Part shown: positions 56,410 through 64,000 of the stretch, in pieces | Layout: every line of letters begins with the position of its first letter | Numbering within the stretch: the first letter of the stretch is position 1 | Source of the DNA: Buddleja alternifolia | Lineage: Eukaryota; Streptophyta; Magnoliopsida; Lamiales; Scrophulariaceae | Reading direction: 5' to 3' | DNA length: 64,000 bases | Assembly: GCA_019426215.1 (NCBI GenBank) | Contig: CM033394.1 | Location: forward strand, 40,112,423-40,176,422 | The notes under the pieces: generated by a model | What the model saw: the letters and a program-made list of their open reading frames with translations, nothing else | The model's database searches: none | Told to the model about the DNA's origin: nothing | Program-made: the position numbers and the translations under genes

Positions 56410-57993
56410 TTGGGTTTTGTAGGTTCGTTGCTAGCTTCAAGTCAAGCTTTCAAGTAATGTAGAGAAACACTATTAAAAATGACATTATGAAGATTTATAG
56501 TGATGAAAGGGTCAAGTGTCACAACTTATTGAAGAAGTTTAAGTGTCGAATTGCCATCACAACTAATATGTGGACATCAAGCAACAACAACAAAGGATTT
56601 ATGGTGATTACGGGACATTACATTGATGGCTCTTGGGTCTTACAGAGTTGTATTTTGAGGTATTTGAAATGCTTTAATTCTTTAGATTTGTTATTGCATT
56701 AATGTATTGGCAATCTTACCTATGACATTCCACAAATTGGTATAGGTTTACATATGTTCCCGCCCCACATACCGCCAAAGCTCTGTTAGAGCATCATGTT
56801 GAAGCTTTGATTGATTGGAACATTGATAAAAAATTGTCGACAATTACTGTAGGCAATTGTAAGACAAATGATGCTATGCTTGTTCGCCTCGTGAAAAAGC
56901 TCCCAAAGAGAGATATGCTATTGAATGGAAAGGTACTACACATGCGTTGTTGTGCTCATATTCTTAATTTGATTTTTAAAGATGGTTTGGGAGTGATTAT
57001 GATGCAATTGAGAGGATACAGGATTGGATTGCTTAACCCACTAGAGTAGAAAATTTTGAGGAATGTGCTCGTCAGTTGCAAATAGATAGTACTGAAGAAT
57101 TGTCTATTGATTGTAAAACTCATTGGAATTCCACTTATTGGATGCTCGAAAATGCAATAATTTATAAGGATGCGTTTCCATGAGTTAAAGATCGAGAGAA
57201 ATACTACCATAGCCTACTAACTGACGAGGATTAGGTGAATGCAACTGAAATTTGTGGACGTTTGAATTTTTTTTATCGAGCAACTGGGATGTTCTCAGGG
57301 ACTCTGTATCCCACTTCTAACATGTACTTTCCAAATATTAGTAATATAAAACGTAAAGTTAGATGAGTGGGTAAAGGGACCGAATTGGACGGTTCAAGAT
57401 ATGGCAAAGAAAATATTGAAAAATTGTGGAAGTATTGGGATACTTGTCATATCATGATGGGGATTGCTATTGTTTTGGACCATAGGTATAAGATGATATT
57501 GGTTGAGTTTTACTTCCAAAAGATTCATGGTGAACAATCGGAGACTTGAGGAAATTTGCCTTAGTTGTTATGAGTTGTTGAGCGATTATCAGTGGAGAGC
57601 TGCAACTAGGGTTGATAGCTCGAGTACTGGGGGAAGCCTTGGAAGCATGATATGTGGTAGTGTTTCTAGTGTCACGGATGCATCCGCATATGATTCTCTA
57701 CAGTAGTATGATCTATTTGAGGCTTCACGTTTTGCTGATACAACGTTTTTGAGATCTGAGAGGAGAGAATCTTGCCAAGAACACAAATTTTTGATTTGCT
57801 GAGTTGGTGGAAGGTAAATGGACTGAAATATCCTACCTTACAAGCTATGGCAAGAGACATTTTAGCTATTCCAATTTCAACGGTTGCTTTAGAATTTGCC
57901 TTTAGTACTAATGGAAGATTACTAAGACGGAATCGGAGTAGGCTCCATCCTTTGACTGTGGAGGCGTTGATGTGTTCTCATCATTGGTTGTAG
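56410..57993 (+). pseudogene. hAT transposase: RNase-H-like core and dimerisation domain, broken
   Basis: 56487 onwards: AITTNMWTSSNNNKGFMVIT and HYIDGSWVLQSCILR (first catalytic region). 56807-57049: NDAMLVRLVKKL and VLHMRCCAHILNLIFKDGL. 57100-57180: HWNSTYWMLEN in another frame. 57430: KYWDTCHIMMGIAIVLD. 57772-57993: YPTLQAMARDILAIPISTV then ALEFAFSTNGRLLRRNRSRL, the hAT C-terminal dimerisation domain. Several frameshifts and stops (for example TAG at 57991-57993 replacing Trp) disable it. Confidence 0.88.
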
Positions 57994-58185
57994 AAAGAGG
58001 CAAATGGTAAGTTAACTTTGAGTTCACTTTTATCATTTAATGTTACATTATTATTATTATTATTATTATTCACTATTTCTTTATTTATTTTGTTAGGTAC
58101 TTGTCTCACGTTTGGTGATTTATCGACTAGTCCTACAATATTGGATGAGGAGGGGGAAGAATGTGGTGTTGAACGACTTAGTTAA
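57994..58185 (+). pseudogene. hAT transposase: last intron and terminal exon
   Basis: GTAAGTTAAC at about 58008 and TTTTGTTAG at about 58097 border a roughly 90-bp intron that holds an (ATT)n tract. The last exon reads CLTFGDLSTSPTILDEEGEE and ends at TAA 58183-58185. Confidence 0.65.
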
Positions 58186-58732
58186 TTTATATTTTGCAGT
58201 TGTCAATATAGAATAAATTAGTATGAATCTGTAATTATTCAAGATTGTTAAAATTGATAATTATGTTTATCTCTTGTTGAATATTGGAGCACAACAAGGA
58301 ATAGTAGACTTTCAGAATATAACCCACTGCAAATTAGTCTCCCATCATATTTCTAGTAGTTTGGTTACTTGAGTGATTTTGTCTTCTAAGCTATTAATTA
58401 AAATATACATTTGGAGTACGTATAGAAGAAAAAGTAGTGAAAAAGAAGATAAAGTAGCGAATACCTTTAGTCATGCAAAAAAATAAAAAGAAAACAAGGC
58501 AAAAATCTTGCCAAAAACAAAAAAAATTCTTGCGGTTCAGGTTCCAAACTCCCAGGTACCCGCGAGTTTCACGGTTCCAGTAGTGAAAATTCATGTCTCC
58601 CAGTTTCAGTTCTTGGTAGTTCTGGGTCCTTTATTATGCGATTTTAATCCCGATTCTGGGTCCCAAAAACCTATGTGGTTCCGATTACAGATCTGCAAGA
58701 ACTGACCCGGAACCGGCCCGTTGGCATCCCTA
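58186..58732. other. hAT 3' noncoding and subterminal region
   Basis: No gene; GGTTCCAG/CCAGGTACCC-type short repeats approach the right terminus. Confidence 0.6.
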
Positions 58733-60990
58733 GTCTCTAGCATCTTAAATACATAGTTCTATATTCTTGGAACATTTAAAGACAAAATATTTTTTATTTT
58801 TGAGTTTTTGTTCAAGAACTAAAAAGCTGAATTTCTTCAATCAAGTGATTGTTTCACATTTCTCACTATTGCATACATGCTCAATTGATTCATTCACATT
58901 ATTTAGAACATCTGTAATAACAAGATTTACAATGTGAGTCACACATCTCATATGTAAAAACTTCTTACCAAATATATAACTCCCTACTAGGGTTCTCAAA
59001 GGGAGGCGTTCCCAGAAAACGTGATCTTGCTCGATAGTGAAGGGGGATCAGGCACTCTTTTCTTCCGGACTAAACACCAAAATAAATTATTAGCTTCGAG
59101 TTTGTTCTTCATCACCACGAGGTGCTCGGAAGAACAAGGAAGAGGAGAGCCCTAGATTTTTCGATACAAAGGCAGAAAGTATGTACTAGTCCAACACTGA
59201 AATAATGTCGAGCCACCCCCCATTGGTGGCGCAAGAGCACTGCCGGAACGTTGTTTGCAAATGCTTCTTGAACTGCCAAGGTTGCTTATGCTTTAACTAT
59301 AACCATATCATTCCCTTTTCCAAAGGTGATGAATCAGTGGCAGAGAATTGCTAGATTCTTCAAACTAGAGTAAATAGATCACACTTCGATAAGCAGGAGA
59401 CTGGTACTTCTCAATTGAAGAGCTACTTTTGAGACATTAAGTTCACCTACAGGGAGCTTGACATTATTGAAATGGCCATCTATGGAGACGTTATGAGGCC
59501 AAAAAACCAGCATCATTGCAGAACCATTGCTGAAGTGCTCGGTAAATACATGTCTAAAGATTGAATAGCCGCTTGTAAGTTGTCATCCAACGAAGAATCC
59601 TCATAGAACAAAATTCTGCATCAAGCATCTCATACCTTTCAAATACACCCTGAAAAACCATTGTTGTCTCTAGCATCTTAAATACATGGTTCAATCTTCT
59701 TGGAACATCTAAAGAAAACATTATTTTTTTTTCGAGTTTTTTCAAGAACAAAATCGTTGCATTTCTTCAATTAAGTGATTGTTCTCGCTATTGTGCACAT
59801 GCTCAATTGATTCATTCACATATTTTAGTACATCTATAACAACCAAATCTATAACGAGGTTACCCATCTCATATGTAAAAACTTCTCACCCAATATAGAA
59901 GTCCCTATTAGGGTTCTCAAATGGAGTTATTCGAAAAAAAGTAATCTTGCTCGATAGAGTGAAGGGGGATTGGGGCACTCTCTTCTCAAACTCCAGAGTA
60001 AACTATAACCTCTGAGTTGGCTTCTTCTTCATCATCATATGTTGGTCCAACACTTGAACGGTGGCAAGCCACCACCCCGAGCTGTGGCGCAAGGACGACA
60101 CCGGAACGTCTTCTGCAAATACTTCTGTAATTGCCAAGGCTGCCTCTACTTTGAGTATGACCAAATCATTACCTTTCACAAAGGTGGTGAGTCAATGGCA
60201 GAGAAATTGCTTGATTCTTTAAACTAGAGTAAACAGATCGAAGTAAAATAAGCAAGAGATTGGTACTTCTCAATTGCAAGGCTACTTTTGTGACATTAAG
60301 TTCATTGACAGGGAGCTTGACATTATTGAAATGGCCGTCTAAGGAGACTGTATGAGGCCAAAAACCAATGTCGTTGCAGAACCATTGTTCAAATACTCGG
60401 TAAATGCCTTTCTAAAGACCGAACGGCCGCCAGTAAGTTGCAATTCGATGAAGAATTCTCACATAATAAAAATCTACACTAGACACCTCATACCTCTCAA
60501 ATACACCTTGAGAAATCAATGTTGTGTCTAACATTTTAAATACATGGTTCCATCTTCTTGGAACATCTAGAGACAACATTTGTATGCTTTTGAATTTTTG
60601 TTCAAGAACAAAATCGTTGGATTTCTTCGATCAAGTGATTGTTTCACATTTCTCACTATTATGCACATGCTCAATTGATTCTTTCACATCCTTTAGTACA
60701 TCTGCAACAACCAGTTTTATAATGTGAGTCACACATCTCATATGTAAAAACTTCTCACCCAAAATAGAAGTCCCTATTAGGGTTCTCAAATGGAACGTTT
60801 CCAAGAAAATGTGATCTTACTCGATAGAGTAAAGGGGGATCAGGCACATCTCTTCTCCTTGGAGTAAACACCAAAGTAACTTTTGAGCTCTTAGTTTGGT
60901 TGTTCATCACTACGAGGAGCTTGAAAGAACAAGGAGGAAGAGAGGCATAGATTTTTCAATACAATGGTAAAGACTATGTGTTGGTCCAAC
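58733..60990 (-). pseudogene. Triplicated hAT-transposase fragment, older copy
   Basis: Three direct units start near 58733, 59667 and 60517 (shared CTAGCATCTTAAATACATGG, TTCTTGGAACATCT, ATGTGAGTCACACATCTCAT). On the minus strand they encode SLDVPRRWNHVFKMLDTTL and similar (usual hAT LDVPTRWNSTY-ML) plus QGVFERYE. Units are about 930, 850 and 470 bp, the last truncated. The 6.5-kb hAT inserted in or next to the first unit. The plus-strand ORF 60039-60227 is not a gene. Confidence 0.7.
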
Positions 60991-63107
60991 ATTTCTCGTA
61001 CTTCGTAATTTGATGGGTGTTGCATTTAACGCCATAGGATCTTTGCTCCAATTGTTGGAAGATAATTTGCCTCCTTTTTTGAACTCTTGCTTTTTTAAAA
61101 CCTTTCTAGGCTCTTCTATTGGTGGGGGCTCAGTTTCATATATGGGCTCAAGTGGCTTGTTATTTGAATGTCTTGGGTTGGATTCCTCCAAGGAGTTCAT
61201 TACTTCAATTCACATCTCAGAACCAACATTAGGTTATTTGATCCTTGTAATCGAGACACAAATTCGTCCAATGATTGATATAACTATTAACAGTCCGTAA
61301 CAACATGGAATCAAACAAATAAAATAAAGTAGGTATTGTCTCCACATGGAAGGTTGTCAAGTACCAAACTAAGTCTATCTTATTATTTAGACTATTGATT
61401 ATAAGAAATTGAATTTTTCACTACTAAAAGAAGAATTAATTAAAACGGTAAAATAATTAACAAAGAGCTTAGGAATTAAGATTTCATCAAGGTATTGATA
61501 TGGATTTATGATTTTCAATGGGTTTTCATTCTTGTCTAAGTTAAAGCCCCAATTTTCTTTAATTACATGAATACTCTCTCGAGATCTCCATGAGTACCCC
61601 AACTAGATTAATTTCTGCCACTCTCATGATCAAAAACTAATCTAGGTGAATCCATTAATTTCTATGAAAATTGTAATTAGACTCATGCAAAATTATTAAT
61701 ATCCATTAACATGTCTATCATACCTAAATCGATAATCTAATTCACCTCCCGGTACTTAAATTAACTTAAATTATGTAATTGATGACCAAGCAATTACAAG
61801 CATTAAACACTCAATGAAAGATTAAACAAGCAAAAATAAACCGAAATACTATCAACAATCCACATACATACACATGATTACATCTTAAACCCTAGAAAAT
61901 AAATAACCGAAACATAGTTAAAGAAGATAGATAAACTTGCATAAATTCGATCTATCCATTGAAGCATTTTACTTCTTGTCATTTCATCACAATTTCATTG
62001 CTTATATACATATAAAATAATTTATAAATGCTTTTAATTCACCAATCAATCCCTTAGCTAGAACTAGTGTGTAGTGTGCAAAGATGCGTAAGAAATTTCA
62101 CTAAATTCAGACTAAGCAATCCAACTCAACAATAAGCATCATATTGTGGAAAATAGTTTTTTTTGTTGATGTCAAATTTAAGTTCTTAACATGGGAGCTA
62201 GAATGTCTAACATGGGAGCTAGAATGTCAAACATGCCAGAAATCAACCAACAACTCAACAAAACATACACATGTCCAATCTTTTACTAATTTACGATTAC
62301 ACCACACTACACTTGCACAACTCAACATTCTATAGTCATTGAAACAAACATACAAACACCCCACATTTAAATAGGACACTATCCTCAATGGACGCAACAC
62401 AAAACAAGAGGCATAAGTACAAGTACATTGAATTAAAACAAGATGTAAAAGAGAAACTCACCTACGAATAAGCATGATAGCCCAGGAGTCGAGAGGGTGG
62501 TGCTTATGTGGAAAGAGGTTGCGGTGGTTGGAAACCCACAAACTTCAAGTACTCAGATAATTGCCTCATTATCTCTGTTTGGTTTTGTGCGAATGCTGAG
62601 AACGAAAATTCAAGACAGTCTAAAGCAGTTGAGGTGCCCGATGTACTACTCGTTGGTGGGTCCTCGAGTGGAAGCTCTTGAATAATAACCTAATGAATTC
62701 ACGTAGTAAAATACCCTATATATTACAGTTTTAGCTACACATAACAATGGATTGAACTGTTAATTCAATCAAGAAATGGGATTCTTTCAACAGGTAAATA
62801 GGAGAATAAGTTTAATGTGAAAATCAATAGGTCATATAATCAGCGAATAGTCCATCTAACCAACTTAATACTTCCATTTTTACTATCAAACCAACATTAC
62901 ACTAGAAAATATAAAATAAGAATTGAACAACTATCTAAAGATCATATTTATAAAACATTATGTTGTGCATCATCCAATAGAAACTTTTCTTTTTAAACAC
63001 AATCAGAAGACTGAAGAAATTCAATAGAAGTCAACATAAATTCCATTTGATTTCCTCTTTTGGGGCCAAAAGCTATAAATTATTTCTGTAGAATTATTAA
63101 GCATTAT
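60991..63107. other. Repeat-like DNA without recognised gene
   Basis: 60910-61200 minus is open (RHSNNKPLEPIYETEPPPIE) but matches nothing I know. 61260-62000 reads like noncoding retroelement sequence (ordinary-looking AT-rich, no ORF). 62185-62230 has a short tandem repeat (ACATGGGAGCTAGAATGTC). The 62497-62685 plus ORF is unsupported. Confidence 0.4.
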
Positions 63108-64000
63108 TGGTGGTCCCAAGTGGCATACGAAAGGGTCTAGAAGGGGGGAGGGGTTGAATAGACCCTGAAGTCTTTTTAGACTTCAAAAAATTTCGTATCA
63201 CTTAAATATTTTGAACGCTTGGAGTACTGAGCGCTTGGGTCAAACGCTTCAGATAGAGTTAACTTAGACTTAGTGATTTTAGCTGTTTACCAAAGTAGGG
63301 CAACGCTTAGATCGCTTAATCAGGGTTAGCACAGCGAAAATGAGTTTTTAGCGTTCTATTGATTAATCTTAATCGCTGATAGCTTAAAGTTGTTCTTTTC
63401 AATAGAATGAATGATGCAATGAAATAGTGCTAAGGCAATAAAGTAAAAGACACAATCTTTGTAAGGTTCACTGGGTGATGTAATCCTAGCTACGTCCTTC
63501 TTCTCCTTTTTCACTTGGAGGAATTCACTATGATGATAATCAAAGAATTCACACAGAATCTTCTACACAATAGTAACAGGTGAAAATGATCTTGGGCTCC
63601 TTGATCACACAGACTTTAGCACCAATGAAGATCGTCTTCTTCAAGCTTCTCTCACTCAGAAATACTGCCTGAAAGGGTACAAAAACTTTTCTCACTCAGA
63701 TGAAAGGTTGAAGGTTATCTCTAGGGTTTTGTTTGTTTTTGGAAAGATCAAACAACTTGTAATATCTCAAGTGGAATTTGGATTTCTTCTTTGGAAGATG
63801 TTTGAGATATTTTGGTGACTGTTTGGAATGTATGTAAAAAGCTTGAAGGTTTTGTCTATGGAGTTTCAAAGCTTTTTCACAGCAAGAGTATGTGAATATT
63901 TTCAATAATAGTCTTCTCGCGTGTGTCATTTTTAGGGTTTTGTTTGGGTGGAATTTATAGACACTTTCTTGGGATCTGTCTATTGGACACATGTAGGAGC
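63108..64000 (-). repeat. Copia LTR fragment, inverted and diverged, runs off the window
   Basis: TGGTGGTCCCAAGTGG at 63108, then AAAGGGTCTAGAAGGGGGG and AGACCCTGAAGTCTTTTTAGACTTC, are the reverse complement of the 3' end of the nested Copia LTR (18169 leftwards). Further matches include TTCACTGGGTGATGTAATCC and the AGCG/CGCTT-rich part. It is clearly less similar than the two LTRs are to each other, so it is a different, older copy of the same family. It may be a solo LTR or the end of another element. Confidence 0.88.

Larger units (their letters stand above)
52263..58732 (+). mobile_element. hAT DNA transposon, autonomous type, decayed and nested
   Basis: Right end GGCATCCCTA (inverted TAGGGATGCC) with GGGCCGGTTCCGGGTC-type subterminal sequence; the left subterminal part carries GGATCTGGGTCC and GGAACCGACTCAGACCCG. 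The right target duplication is GTCTCTAG (58733-58740); on the left only GTCT (52259-52262) survives. Coding parts in order: BED finger, transposase core, dimerisation domain. Two later insertions interrupt it. The transposase resembles plant RICESLEEPER/DAYSLEEPER-type hAT proteins. Confidence 0.82.

Noticed and set aside
62497..62685. 62-aa plus ORF (MVLMWKEVAVVGNPQTSS)
   Set aside because: No recognised domain, flanked by repeat-like DNA; not enough support for a gene.

Overview
This is plant nuclear DNA, most likely from a dicot. The evidence is plant-type LTR retrotransposons with tRNA-Met primer sites, a plant LINE, hAT, CACTA, Mutator-like and Stowaway-like elements, many (TA)n tracts, and one spliced gene from a plant-specific family. 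The species cannot be told from the sequence. The window is mostly repeats. I see only one probably intact host gene, a three-exon heavy-metal-associated isoprenylated plant protein (HIPP) on the minus strand (30522 to 28728). No tRNA, rRNA, CRISPR array or prokaryotic operon was seen.

Layout. (1) 1-24293 is a decayed Ty3/Gypsy element of the Tat type, entering from beyond the left edge. It has protease, RT, two RNase H domains and integrase on the plus strand, then a minus-strand, intron-containing 'antisense ORF' with a plant mobile domain (22938 down to about 19040), then a 3' tandem-repeat block and a probable 3' LTR. (2) A complete 14.4 kb SIRE/Maximus-like Copia element (3789-18169) sits inside the Gypsy integrase, with a perfect 5-bp target duplication GTTTT. 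It carries a large second coding region after pol. (3) 24294-31480 is AT-rich intergenic DNA with MITEs and the HIPP gene; one MITE with a 9-bp target duplication lies upstream of HIPP. (4) 31485-39640 (copy A) and 40105-50470 (copy B) are a direct segmental duplication, separated by a short spacer holding a broken DnaJ J-domain fragment. Each copy has collected its own insertions (Stowaway-like MITE, MULE-like MITEs, TRIM, LINE, LINE fragment, retrocopy), so each copy shows the empty site for the other's insertions. (5) 52263-58732 is a hAT transposon with BED finger, transposase and dimerisation domain, broken by a nested foldback element and a roughly 1.9 kb noncoding insert. It landed in a triplicated, older hAT-transposase fragment (58733-60990). 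(6) 61000-63107 is low-information repeat-like DNA. (7) 63108-64000 is the end of an inverted, diverged LTR of the same Copia family.

The genes do not form a pathway. What the window records is a history of insertion, nesting, duplication and decay. The most interesting signals are the antisense gene with introns inside the Gypsy element, a different CpG sequence context in each of the two LTR elements (TCGA in Gypsy, AGCG/CGCT in Copia), and the A/B duplication with reciprocal empty sites and a recombination-type deletion. All counts and alignments were made by eye.
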